Positions 27,877 through 40,265 of a DNA stretch of 64,000 bases are shown piece by piece. The DNA comes from Rhizobium sp. BK650 (GTDB lineage Bacteria > Pseudomonadota > Alphaproteobacteria > Rhizobiales > Rhizobiaceae), in contig NZ_JACIBK010000003.1 of NCBI RefSeq assembly GCF_014195325.1, forward strand, positions 620,001 through 684,000. The letters are read 5' to 3'. Position numbers and translations under genes: made by a program. Within the stretch, counting starts at the first letter, position 1, and every line of letters begins with the position of its first letter. Below the pieces are notes generated by a model. It had not been told where the DNA came from. It ran no database searches and saw nothing but the letters and a program-made list of their open reading frames with translations.

Positions 27877-28329
27877 ATGAATTGGCTGAGGTCGAGATTT
27901 TGCCTGATAGCGCTTGTTTGCGTGGCGCTGACGGCCTGCGCCAGCCTTATGCCGAAGAAGCAGGAAAAGCCCATCTATGACGTGCGCAGTGCCGTCGTGC
28001 TGTCGAGCGCGACCATGTCGGCAGAGCTGCTGGCTGGCATCAACGACCGCGTCAACACCGCCATCCGTGCAACAGTCCGCACGACCGAATTGCCGCGTGT
28101 GGTGCTGACGATCCGTATCGTGTCCGTCCAGAAGGGGCTCGGCTTCCAGAAGGACCGCAACGTCGCGAAGGTCAGCGTCGATGCCGCGTCCGTGGAGGAC
28201 GGATCGGTGATCGCCGTTACCTCCTTCGAAGTCACCAGCTTGACCGCCGATCCTCATCTGGCAGATGACATTCTGGCGGAAGATATAGCGGCGCGCATCC
28301 GCTCCGCCTTCGCACTCAGCGGAAGATAG
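27877..28329 (+). CDS. Predicted lipoprotein of unknown function
   Basis: The 150-aa product has a signal peptide with a lipobox, ALTAC, cleavable before Cys22, so it should be lipid-anchored. The mature part (about 125 residues) is mixed alpha/beta with [21 protein letters not shown] and has no recognised domain. The start ATG is preceded by GGAATTGGA. It is monocistronic between the ATP12 gene and pccB. Confidence 0.7.
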   Translation: MNWLRSRFCLIALVCVALTACASLMPKKQEKPIYDVRSAVVLSSATMSAELLAGINDRVNTAIRATVRTTELPRVVLTIRIVSVQKGLGFQKDRNVAKVSVDAASVEDGSVIAVTSFEVTSLTADPHLADDILAEDIAARIRSAFALSGR

Positions 28330-28421
28330 CTTTATTCTTTTCCACGCAGTTCCGGACGCAAAACCGATGCGCACTTTTGCTGGAATTGCTACATGACCGC
28401 AGAAAACGGCGAGGGGAGATC

Positions 28422-29954
<1,533 letters not shown>

Positions 29955-30082
29955 TCGAATAAAACAGGCTCTTAAGGTGTTTTTCTACTGTCGAAGTTGT
30001 GAACGCCCGTCAGCAAACCGTGTCTTCAATCCCTCTTAAAGACTCGGTAACGCTCGGCAGTACACCCTTTAGGAGAGACCTA

Positions 30083-30478
30083 ATGTCAACTTTCGAGCGT
30101 CTGTCTGCCTACCGCCCCTATGGTCTGGCCGCTCTCAGAATTATGACCGCGCTTCTGTTCATCGAGCACGGCATGATGAAACTTTTCGGCTTCCCAGCTG
30201 CCCAGGGCGATGGCCCGCTGCCCATGCTGTTCCTGATTGCGGGATTGCTGGAACTGGTCGGCGGCATCCTGGTGCTAATCGGTTTCGCAACGCGGCCTGT
30301 GGCATTCCTGCTGGCCGGCGAAATGGCGATCGCCTATTTCATGGCGCATTCGCCGCGCAGCTTCTTCCCGGCTCTCAATCAGGGTGACGCTGCGATCCTG
30401 TTCTGCTTCGTTTTCCTCTATCTATTCTTTGCCGGCGCCGGTGCGTGGTCTGTCGATAACAGAAACGCGGCGGCTTAA
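30083..30478 (+). CDS. DoxX-family membrane protein
   Basis: The 131-aa product has four predicted membrane helices and the DoxX-family motif LRIMTALLFIEHGMMKLFGFP near the start, with ELVGGILVLIGFATRPVAFLLAGEMAIAYF in the middle. DoxX-like proteins are poorly understood membrane proteins linked to redox or thiosulfate/quinone chemistry. The ATG at 30083 has AGGAGA eight bases upstream, so the longer frame from 29999 is not used. A terminator follows. Confidence 0.88.
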   Translation: MSTFERLSAYRPYGLAALRIMTALLFIEHGMMKLFGFPAAQGDGPLPMLFLIAGLLELVGGILVLIGFATRPVAFLLAGEMAIAYFMAHSPRSFFPALNQGDAAILFCFVFLYLFFAGAGAWSVDNRNAAA

Positions 30479-30497
30479 AGCATTTTGGACACAAAAG

Positions 30498-30528
30498 GGC
30501 TGCGGGTTGTCGCCCGCAGCCTCTTCTT
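30498..30528 (+). terminator. Rho-independent terminator downstream of the DoxX gene
   Basis: GGCTGCGGG (30498-30506) pairs with CCCGCAGCC (30513-30521) around a TTGTCG loop and is followed by TCTTCTT. It lies between the convergent DoxX and SMR genes. Confidence 0.75.
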
Positions 30529-30547
30529 CATTTCAAATATTTCTTTT

Positions 30548-30862
30548 TCAGGCCGTCATTTTGAGGCCGGCAATGCCGGCGACGATCAGCACAATGCAGA
30601 TCAGACGAGAGGCGTTTGCCGCGTCGCCCAGAAGCCAGATGCCAAGCAGCACGGTGCCAACCGTGCCAATACCGGTCCAGATCGCGTAAGCGGTGCCGAT
30701 CGGCAGGCTTTTGAGGCCAAGCCCGAGCAGCACGACGCTCACCACCATTGAAGTCACTGTGAGAACCGTCGGTATCGGACGGGTAAAGCCATCGGTATAT
30801 TTCAGACCGATTGCCCAACCGCATTCAAAAAGGCCAGCGAGAAAAAGCAGGAACCAGGCCAT
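30548..30862 (-). CDS. sugE: Gdx/SugE-type guanidinium exporter (small multidrug resistance family)
   Basis: The 104-aa product has four membrane helices. The N-terminus MAWFLLFLAGLFECGWAIGLKY carries the essential Glu of SMR transporters in the Gdx context FECGWAIGLKYTDGFTRP, and TAYAIWTGIGTVGT identifies the Gdx (guanidinium) branch rather than the multidrug EmrE branch. Gdx proteins export guanidinium by proton antiport. The ATG at 30862 is favoured because GGAG lies six bases upstream; a second ATG three bases before is possible. A guanidine-II riboswitch-like element lies directly upstream. Confidence 0.92.
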   Translation of the reverse strand: MAWFLLFLAGLFECGWAIGLKYTDGFTRPIPTVLTVTSMVVSVVLLGLGLKSLPIGTAYAIWTGIGTVGTVLLGIWLLGDAANASRLICIVLIVAGIAGLKMTA

Positions 30863-30881
30863 CATATTCTCCTTGTTAAGA

Positions 30882-30941
30882 GCGAGGCCGTCCCCGCGAC
30901 TTTTGCGACCCGGGCAAGCCCGAGTGCCGCAGTCGTCTGCG
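30882..30941 (-). promoter_or_regulatory. Guanidine-II (mini-ykkC) riboswitch candidate
   Basis: On the minus strand two hairpins precede sugE, both closed by an ACGR tetraloop, which is the diagnostic of the guanidine-II class. Hairpin P1 (30928-30941) is CGCAG-ACGA-CTGCG; hairpin P2 (30882-30897) is GCGGGG-ACGG-CCTCGC. The linker of about 30 bases can fold on its own (CGGGC and GCCCG). P2 ends seven bases before the AAGGAG of sugE, consistent with control of translation. Confidence 0.85.
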
Positions 30942-31035
30942 TCATACGTCATATGTACGAGGGAACGGCTCACTTCAAGCTAGGAATTGGCATAGCTGCC
31001 ATGCCACCCGATTTCCGTTTGGTTCGGCCCTGGGG

Positions 31036-31479
31036 TCAGGCGTTCTTCGCCCTGCGGCAGAGACGGTCGAAGGTCTCGAGGAAACGCGAACGATCCTTCG
31101 GGCTGAAAGCAGCGTTATAGCCCTTGCTCTCACCTGTCTCGCGAAGATGCGCGCCGAGATCGCGCATGGCGCTTGCCATGCCGATATTGGTTTCATCGAA
31201 GACGCGGCCTGTCGGGCCGGTGACGAAAGAACCTTTGGCCACGCAGCGGACCGCAAGGGGCACGTCTGCAGTCACTACGACATCCGCAGGGCCGGCATGG
31301 TCTGCAATCCAGTTGTCGGCGGCGTCGAAGGCATTGGAGACGATGACGTTGCGGACCATCGGATCGCGGGACGGGCGCAGGCCGGAATTGGCGACGAAAG
31401 TCACTTCGATGCCAAGGCGCTCAGCCACTTTCAGGATTTCAGGTTTGACCGGGCAGGCATCGGCATCAACATAGATCAT
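31036..31479 (-). CDS. yaiI: YaiI/YqxD family protein (DUF188, PIN/NYN-like nuclease fold)
   Basis: The 147-aa product begins MIYVDADACPVKPEIL, the family signature with three acidic residues expected to bind metal, and has PADVVVTADVPLAVRCVAKG and a C-terminal ESKGYNAAFSPKDRSRF. The PIN-like fold suggests a nuclease but activity is unproven. The start is taken at 31479 because GAGG lies eight bases before it but only two bases before the in-frame ATG at 31485. It follows the elaA gene closely. Confidence 0.9.
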   Translation of the reverse strand: MIYVDADACPVKPEILKVAERLGIEVTFVANSGLRPSRDPMVRNVIVSNAFDAADNWIADHAGPADVVVTADVPLAVRCVAKGSFVTGPTGRVFDETNIGMASAMRDLGAHLRETGESKGYNAAFSPKDRSRFLETFDRLCRRAKNA

Positions 31480-31489
31480 GGTCATATCC

Positions 31490-31962
31490 TCAGACCGGCT
31501 GAGTGGCCAGCTGACGAATCATATCGATATGGGGAATGCCGTCCTCCAGATATTCCTCCGAGGTTTTGGCGAAACCGAAGGATTCGTAGAAGCGTCGCAG
31601 ATGCGCCTGTGCGGAAAGCGCGATGGGATTTGCCTGAAAGAGCTTTTCACAGGCGGCGATCGATTCTTTCATCAATGCGTCGCCAAGGCGCTTGCCGCGA
31701 TGAGCAGGCGAGACGACGACACGACCGATCTTAACGGGATCGCGCAGATCGTGCGGCTTCAGAATGCGGACGGAGGCCAGAAGTTCTCCTCGCTCCATGA
31801 GCCGCAGGTGCAGGGCGTCGATATCCTTGCCGTCGAGTTCCGGATAGGGGCAGTTCTGCTCGACGACGAAGACATCGACCCGCATTCTCAGGAGATCGTA
31901 GAGCTCCCGCGCGGAGAGCTCATCGAGACCCTTGAGATCGGCCGTATAGGCAACAGCAGCCA

Positions 31963-31963
<1 letters not shown>
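31490..31963 (-). CDS. elaA: ElaA-family GNAT acetyltransferase
   Basis: The 157-aa product has the ElaA signature LYDLLRMRVDVFVVEQNCPYPELDGKD and the GNAT acetyl-CoA loop in VVSPAHRGKRLGDALM, then ALSAQAHLRRFYESFGF. The substrate is unknown. Its ATG overlaps the upstream dehydrogenase stop in TAATG, so it is translationally coupled to the formaldehyde dehydrogenase gene. Confidence 0.88.
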
Positions 31964-33090
<1,127 letters not shown>

Positions 33091-33161
33091 CTTAGATCTC
33101 CTCGTGATTTGTGAGCGCGACTCTTGCACGCTCCGCGAGGAGGGCTCAAGGGGAAAAAACC

Positions 33162-35171
<2,010 letters not shown>

Positions 35172-35244
35172 CGAGACTCCACCCAGGAAATGCGTTCCGG
35201 AGTTTTACGCATAAAAAGCCGGAACGCACAATTGGGTTGAAGAA

Positions 35245-35946
35245 TCATGCAACTGCGACAGCAAAAGGTTCTTCGTCGATGATGCGCAACCAGCGGCTTC
35301 GCCTCGGCTGGGCATAATCTCTGAGTTCGATCGCGGCCATGATCTCCCCCCAGCGCTGATGATTGGTGTTGGGCTGGGTTGCCGCCTCGATGCGTTGCAG
35401 GACGCCGTATTCGACCGGCGAGATCCCAATGATGCCACCTTCGCTGACGCTTCTTAGAACCCTCATGACATACTCCACGTCCTGCCGCGTGATGCTCTTG
35501 CGGTCGGCGGCACGGGTCAGCCTGTAGCCGCCGATATCCTCAGACAGCGCCAGGCGCAGTTGGTCGAGCGCCAGCGCCCGAAGTTCGTCGGGGACGTAGG
35601 CGGACAGTTCCATGACATGCAGGATGAGCTCGAGCTCGAGGGCGGAATTGACGACGCCGTCAGTTGTGAACATGCGCATGATCCACGCGACATTGATCTC
35701 GTCCAGCGAGCCCTGAGGATAGGTGTAGTCAACGATGAAGCCTGCCAGCTGTTCAACGAAGAACGTGTTCCATTCGGAGCATTTTTCTGGGCAGGAATTA
35801 TTGAGCGCCAACATCACCACGACATGATCGGAAGTCCGGATTCCCTCCGGAAAGGTGTGTTTGCGCAACAGAACAATGTCTTCGGCCGTCAGCCGATGCT
35901 TCCCGGCGATGACGCATGCCGGAAAAGCGAGACGGAACTCACTCAT
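35245..35946 (-). CDS. Protein of unknown function
   Basis: The 233-aa product is well formed, with GGAG six bases before the ATG at 35946, and shows coding-like codon use. It begins FRLAFPACVIAGKHRLTAEDIVLLRKHTFPEGI and is mostly helical, with a cysteine pair in NNSCPEKCSEWN. Several regular helices (WIMRMFTTDGVVNSALELELILHVMELSA) suggest a helical bundle. No domain is recognised. It is monocistronic, between pccA and a DMT exporter. Confidence 0.72.
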   Translation of the reverse strand: MSEFRLAFPACVIAGKHRLTAEDIVLLRKHTFPEGIRTSDHVVVMLALNNSCPEKCSEWNTFFVEQLAGFIVDYTYPQGSLDEINVAWIMRMFTTDGVVNSALELELILHVMELSAYVPDELRALALDQLRLALSEDIGGYRLTRAADRKSITRQDVEYVMRVLRSVSEGGIIGISPVEYGVLQRIEAATQPNTNHQRWGEIMAAIELRDYAQPRRSRWLRIIDEEPFAVAVA

Positions 35947-36043
35947 GTTTTATCTCCAGACTTCCTCATGAAGCCGGAATTGGTTCTATCGATCCCGAAT
36001 TGAAGATCTCTCAAGAAGCAGGGTTAACTGCGGATGCGGCATT

Positions 36044-36970
36044 TCACGCGGATTTTAATGATCGCGCCTGCACCCGCTCGCGCCAGATGATGAAAAGGCC
36101 GGACGCGACAATGATCGCGATGCCGATCCATTTGGAGACATTGGGGAAATCGCCGAACAGGGCGTAACCCAGTACGGTTGCCGAGATGATTTCGAAATAT
36201 TGGAACGGTGCCAACAACGAGAGCGGCGCCAACCGGAAAGCCTTAACGACCAGCATGTGTGCATAGCCCGAAATCGTCCCAAGGATCAGCAGCAGGACAA
36301 GGCCGAGCCACGAGGCGGGTAGGGAGGGCGTGAAGTCGGCACTGCCGAGACTGCTTCCGACAAACAGTGCGCCCGCCATGAAGATCGTACCGCCAATGCC
36401 GGACATGGTTTGCATCGTGAGCGGCGAATCCGCCACGCCAATGGCACGGTTCAGGAACAAATAAAGTGAGAAGAGGAAAGCGCAGAAGACCGGCAGCAGC
36501 GCCTTCAGGCCGAAAATCTCATAGCTCGGCTGGATGACGATCATGGCGCCCCCGAAGCCGACGACGATCGCCATCCAACGCCGCCAGCCGACCTTGTCGC
36601 CCAGAAACAGCGCCGAGAGCGCCGTCAGCATGAAAGGCTCGACGAAATATATGGCGAAGACATCGGCGAGCGGCATGTATTTAACCGCGACGAAGAAGAG
36701 CAGGCTGGCTGCGCCATGCAGCGCGCCACGCAGAAGATTCATCCACGGACGCTTGGCCGACATCGCCTGCATGCCGAACAAGGCAAAAAGGATCGGCAGA
36801 GTGCAGACGAGCTGGAAGAAGAAGCGGTAAAAAGTTACCTGCCCCGGCGACATGCCCTCGAAGGTCGCCATATATTTGGCAATCGCATCCATCGTCGGCA
36901 GGATGGCCATGGCGCCGGCCATGATGGCCATGCCCTGGAGCGGATTCTGGGTGGAGGGAGATTCGGACAT
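36044..36970 (-). CDS. EamA/DMT-family transporter
   Basis: The 308-aa product has about ten membrane helices in two EamA repeats: the first about residues 12-145 (MAIMAGAMAILPTMDAIAKYMATFEG), the second about 160-295 with APFQYFEIISATVLGYALFGDFP near the end. The drug/metabolite transporter superfamily exports a wide range of metabolites; the substrate is unknown. The start has no clear Shine-Dalgarno sequence. It lies alone, with lipB 63 bases downstream on the same strand. Confidence 0.88.
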   Translation of the reverse strand: MSESPSTQNPLQGMAIMAGAMAILPTMDAIAKYMATFEGMSPGQVTFYRFFFQLVCTLPILFALFGMQAMSAKRPWMNLLRGALHGAASLLFFVAVKYMPLADVFAIYFVEPFMLTALSALFLGDKVGWRRWMAIVVGFGGAMIVIQPSYEIFGLKALLPVFCAFLFSLYLFLNRAIGVADSPLTMQTMSGIGGTIFMAGALFVGSSLGSADFTPSLPASWLGLVLLLILGTISGYAHMLVVKAFRLAPLSLLAPFQYFEIISATVLGYALFGDFPNVSKWIGIAIIVASGLFIIWRERVQARSLKSA

Positions 36971-37033
36971 GACGGCTGCTTTTTGCGGGTGATGTCATCA
37001 ACCACAGGACATTCAGCGGATCAAGGCCAGCAA

Positions 37034-37759
37034 TCAGGGACAGTGCGCTCTCTCGTTGACAGTTTGCCCGAAGACTTCTTCGAAAGCGGCGCGCAGGCGA
37101 ATATCGGCATCAGCCATCGTCACCAGCAGACCGAGATCGACGAGGCTGGTGACACCATAGGCCGAGATGCCGCAGGGCACGATGCCGTTGAAATGATCGA
37201 GATCTGGATCAACGTTCAGCGACAAGCCATGGAAGGTCACCCATTTACGCAAGCGGATGCCGAGGGCGGCGATCTTGTCTTCCGCCATTGTGCCATCGGG
37301 CAGAATTGGTCTTTCCGGTCGTCGGACCCAGACGCCGACGCGATCCTCGCGGCGCTCGCCACGCACATTCATCGAATCCAGCGTGCGGATGATGACCTCT
37401 TCGAGGGCGGCCACGAAGGCGCGCACATCCTGCCTCCGGCGCTTCAGATCGAGCATGACATAGGCGACGCGCTGGCCAGGACCATGGTAGGTATATTCGC
37501 CGCCGCGGCCGGTGGCAAAAACTGGAAAGCGATCCGGCTGGACGAGATCCTTCGCATCGGCGCTAGTGCCGGCCGTATAAAGCGGCGGGTGTTCCAGCAG
37601 CCAGACGAGCTCGTCACCGCCTTCGGCGATATCGGCCACTTCCCGCTCCATCGTCTCCACCGCTCCCTCATAGGGAACGAGTCCATCCGAGATGCGCCAG
37701 CGCACGGGGTGAGAGCCGAGTTTCGGGAGCATGGAGAAATCGAGATCGGTGCGTAGCAT
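37034..37759 (-). CDS. lipB: Octanoyl-[acyl-carrier-protein]-protein octanoyltransferase LipB
   Basis: The 241-aa product transfers octanoyl groups to lipoyl domains such as GcvH (22221-22583) and the 2-oxoacid dehydrogenases. It has the substrate-binding segment [20 protein letters not shown], the catalytic Lys in [16 protein letters not shown] and the acyl-thioester Cys in [13 protein letters not shown]. The start at 37759 (MLRTDLDFS) follows AAGGA at about five bases; an in-frame ATG at 37780 is possible. Length is typical of long LipB forms. Confidence 0.94.
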   Translation of the reverse strand: MLRTDLDFSMLPKLGSHPVRWRISDGLVPYEGAVETMEREVADIAEGGDELVWLLEHPPLYTAGTSADAKDLVQPDRFPVFATGRGGEYTYHGPGQRVAYVMLDLKRRRQDVRAFVAALEEVIIRTLDSMNVRGERREDRVGVWVRRPERPILPDGTMAEDKIAALGIRLRKWVTFHGLSLNVDPDLDHFNGIVPCGISAYGVTSLVDLGLLVTMADADIRLRAAFEEVFGQTVNERAHCP

Positions 37760-37924
37760 GGCAGTCCTTGGCGCCCTCACGCAGAGAAATGAAAGCGAGG
37801 CGCGGGCTTCTATATGGACTCGGGCGAAGTGCTATTCAAATGCCCTATCGCCAAATACAGGAGGGATCCATTGTCGCGACACGCCCGCCAATGATCGCTA
37901 CCGAGGCAACACCTTAGTTTTGAA

Positions 37925-37950
37925 AAGAAAAAACCCGCCGAAGCGGGTTT
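37925..37950 (-). terminator. Rho-independent terminator of tRNA-Leu
   Basis: On the minus strand AAACCCGC, a TTCG loop and GCGGGTTT form a tight hairpin followed by a T-rich tail. It lies three bases past the tRNA CCA end. Confidence 0.85.
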
Positions 37951-37952
37951 CT

Positions 37953-38037
37953 TGGTGCGGTCGAGAAGACTCGAACTTCCACGGGTTGCCCCACAGCGAC
38001 CTCAACGCTGCGCGTCTACCAATTCCGCCACGACCGC
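37953..38037 (-). tRNA. tRNA-Leu (GAG)
   Basis: The minus strand from 38037 to 37953 gives an 85-base class II tRNA with a long variable arm. The acceptor GCGGTCG/CGACCGC pairs perfectly, the discriminator is A and CCA is encoded. The anticodon stem CAGCG/CGCTG closes the loop TTGAGGT with anticodon GAG. Confidence 0.95.
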
Positions 38038-38196
38038 ATCGTGGTAGGGCCGATTTGCGTCGGCGAGGCAGCATGTAGCAAAAGCCTCAGACGGACACAA
38101 GCGCGATATGACAGTTTTTTTTAAAAGCCTGTCGGAGGTGTGTACGACCCCCCACGGGACATTGAATTTGCAAGGGAAAATCGGAATTCCCAAGAG

Positions 38197-38221
38197 AAAA
38201 GGGCCGGAAGCCGGCCCTTTT
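38197..38221. terminator. Terminator downstream of the small secreted protein
   Basis: GGGCCGG, an AAG loop and CCGGCCC with flanking A and T runs form a symmetric stem just past the stop of the gene at 38230-38601. It may work in both directions. Confidence 0.85.
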
Positions 38222-38229
38222 CCGATCAG

Positions 38230-38601
38230 TCAATGTGTTGCGCGGCATGCTTCGGTGCGGGTTGCACCGCTATCGGCGCCTTTTTGGTGGGAGCCCTTGG
38301 GGCCGATCATGCTGTGGCAATCCGGCAGCGGCTTGATGCTGGCAGTTGCGGTAGTATCGACCTTCGCAGGCTTGGCCATCGCCGACGGCGCGAAACCATC
38401 GCTGTCATTCGTATAGTCGCTGGAATAGGCCGGGGGCGTCACATGAGCCGGATAGTGAACGGGTTTCGACGGGGCGACCGGTGTCTGGTAGAGGCCATCG
38501 CCGTTGTTGGAATAGTCGTCCGTATATTTCGGCTGTGCAAAAGCGGCACTTGCCATGCTGGTGGCAAAGAGGGCGGCGGCGACCGCGAATTTCATGTGCA
38601 T
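38230..38601 (-). CDS. Small secreted protein of unknown function with an internal repeat
   Basis: The 123-aa product has a clear signal peptide (MHMKFAVAAALFATSMASAAFA) and a mature part rich in Asp, Asn, Pro and Ser. Two related motifs, YTDDYSNNGDG (near residue 26) and YSSDYTNDSDG (near residue 60), suggest a duplicated element with possible metal-binding acid residues. Cys residues at the C-terminus (DCHSMIG and EACRATH) could form a disulfide. AGGAG lies eight bases before the ATG. No family is recognised. Confidence 0.65.
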   Translation of the reverse strand: MHMKFAVAAALFATSMASAAFAQPKYTDDYSNNGDGLYQTPVAPSKPVHYPAHVTPPAYSSDYTNDSDGFAPSAMAKPAKVDTTATASIKPLPDCHSMIGPKGSHQKGADSGATRTEACRATH

Positions 38602-38950
38602 GGGTCTATCTCCTCAATCTGTTGTTGAATTCAACAACGCAAAACCCACCCTCGGCAAAAGCAAGTCGGCGCCCTAAATAGGGCGATTTTGTGAGAAGGA
38701 TGGCAGACAGCTTGCGGCGTTTTGTCCAAATGAAATCACATATTTGTCAATATTCTTGAGGAGTTGGTGACTTTAGCCGGCGAGTTAATACCCTGAGATT
38801 TCGACACTTTCGCCAAGGTTACAAATCTGCAATCTTTAATTGATTAACTATTTTTAACTTTAGAGACCTCGAAGCCGGAAAGCAGGACGCTTCCCGGCCT
38901 TAGAATGTGGCAATTTCGTGTTTTGCCTCAATCCTCATTCGGAATTTGCC
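38602..38950. other. AT-rich intergenic region
   Basis: No gene is supported here. The stretch from 38700 to 38880 is visibly richer in A and T than the surrounding DNA and probably holds the promoter for the secreted protein read to the left. The 23-bp tandem duplication at 38923-38968 overlaps its right end. Confidence 0.5.
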
Positions 38951-38968
38951 TCAATCCTCATTCGGAAT
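38923..38968. repeat. Two perfect tandem copies of a 23-bp unit
   Basis: The unit TTGCCTCAATCCTCATTCGGAAT is present at 38923-38945 and again at 38946-38968. The second copy contains the last codons and the stop of the BON-domain gene read on the minus strand; the first is downstream of the stop. Confidence 0.9.
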
Positions 38969-39448
38969 ATGGGCATCGACGCCGGTCACCTCCAGGCGGT
39001 TTCGAACATGATGGACACCGTCCACAGACAAGGCACTAAGTTCGACTTTGCGCGCGATGCCGATCGTCTCGACGGAACCCTCCAGCGTCACGATGTGGCC
39101 ATTGGCATGAACTTCGACACTGTTGATATCCACATCGGGTATATTTTCCAGATTGTCATGCACGCGGGCTTCGAGCTCGTCGCTTTCATCGCGGTCAATC
39201 GTATCCGGTTGGAGCGAATCCTTCAGGCGATTTTCATTGCCGTCCTCGTCCGTTCCGTCGATGCGGAAACCGCTATTGCGGTCGCGATCGAAATTGGCCG
39301 AGGTTTCGCCATAAGCTCGGTTTTCGCTGTCCGCAGCCTTCGCGCCGCTGCCGTCGGCGTAGGGCCAGCCATCGTCCAGATTGCGTTCCTCGAAGTCGCG
39401 ATAGTCCTCTTCGCGGGAACGCGAGGACTTGTCTTTGTTTCCGGGCAT
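38951..39448 (-). CDS. BON-domain protein
   Basis: The 165-aa product is highly charged and acidic in its first 80 residues (KSSRSREEDYRDFEERNL and many Asp/Glu) and carries one BON domain at about residues 90-160: ARVHDNLENIPDVDINSVEVHANGHIV followed by LEGSVETIGIARKVELSALSVDGVHHV. BON domains bind membranes and occur in OsmY-like stress proteins, but no signal peptide is present, so it is probably cytoplasmic. The ATG at 39448 follows GAAGGAGACGG. Its stop lies within a 23-bp tandem duplication. Confidence 0.85.
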   Translation of the reverse strand: MPGNKDKSSRSREEDYRDFEERNLDDGWPYADGSGAKAADSENRAYGETSANFDRDRNSGFRIDGTDEDGNENRLKDSLQPDTIDRDESDELEARVHDNLENIPDVDINSVEVHANGHIVTLEGSVETIGIARKVELSALSVDGVHHVRNRLEVTGVDAHIPNED

Positions 39449-39527
39449 TGCCGTCTCCTTCCAGCTTTTCATTCTGCAAGGCAAACGCCGGAAGGATGCT
39501 GTTGGTTCGCCGATAGTAGCTATGTCT

Positions 39528-40022
39528 TCAGCTTTTCGCCTTTTCCCATTTCCGGATCAGTCGATCCCGCTTCAACCGGGACAGCCGCTGCAGCCAGAAA
39601 ACGCCGTCGAGTTGGTCGACCTCGTGCTGGATACAGATGGCGAGGAAGCCGGAGGCGTCTTCTTCGTGCCGATGGCCTCTCATATCCTGATAGCAGAAGC
39701 GGATCGCTTTTGGTCTCGTTACCTCATCCGTCGCGCCCGGCATGGAGACGCTGCCCTCCACGTGAACCATTGTCTCGCCGGAAAACCATGTAATCTCGGG
39801 ATTGGCATAGATGCGCACGCCATCGGCCTTGTCGAGTTCCAGCACCGTCAGCCGCTCGAAGACGCCGATATGGGCAGCAGTGATGCCGACGCCAGGCGCG
39901 GCGCGCATCGTCTGCAGCAGGTCGTCGGCAAGGTCCGACAGGGCCGAATCGAATGAAGTTACCGGTGCGCAGACTGTCTTCAAGCCAGGATGCGGATAAC
40001 GGAGAATCGGGCGGATCGGCAC
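39528..40022 (-). CDS. Peptide-deformylase-like protein with altered metal site
   Basis: The 164-aa product has peptide deformylase length and fold: PILRYPHPGL at the start and PGVGITAAHIG in place of motif 1. However motif 2, normally EGCLS, is EGSVS (Ser91 replaces the metal-ligand Cys), and the metal motif HExxH is HEVDQ (Gln137 replaces the second His). Only His133 and Glu134 of the expected ligands remain. Canonical deformylase activity is therefore doubtful; it may be a regulatory or repurposed paralog. The GTG at 40022 follows AAGGAAG at seven bases and fits the family start; an ATG at 40082 is also open. Confidence 0.8.
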   Translation of the reverse strand: MPIRPILRYPHPGLKTVCAPVTSFDSALSDLADDLLQTMRAAPGVGITAAHIGVFERLTVLELDKADGVRIYANPEITWFSGETMVHVEGSVSMPGATDEVTRPKAIRFCYQDMRGHRHEEDASGFLAICIQHEVDQLDGVFWLQRLSRLKRDRLIRKWEKAKS

Positions 40023-40265
40023 AGCAAAGCTTCCTTTCGACAGATAGCAGCGGAAACTATAGCCGACCACAGGCATTGTCATCAGATGGGACGGGTTTGC
40101 GCTTTACGGCAGAGGCGCTTTCCGCTAGCAGATCGATCAGCGATTCCGGCCGCGCAAGGGCCGCGTGGAATTCGCTTATCCGCTTGTTGACAATGCATTT
40201 TCGGCCGACATTTTCGAATGCGGCTCGATAGTCTTTGAAATCAAATAGGGATGCGAGGGCGGCAT

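Noticed and set aside
30863..30990. A guanidine-I (ykkC) riboswitch in the sugE leader.
   Set aside because: The long conserved ykkC blocks are missing, whereas the two ACGR tetraloop hairpins match guanidine-II instead.
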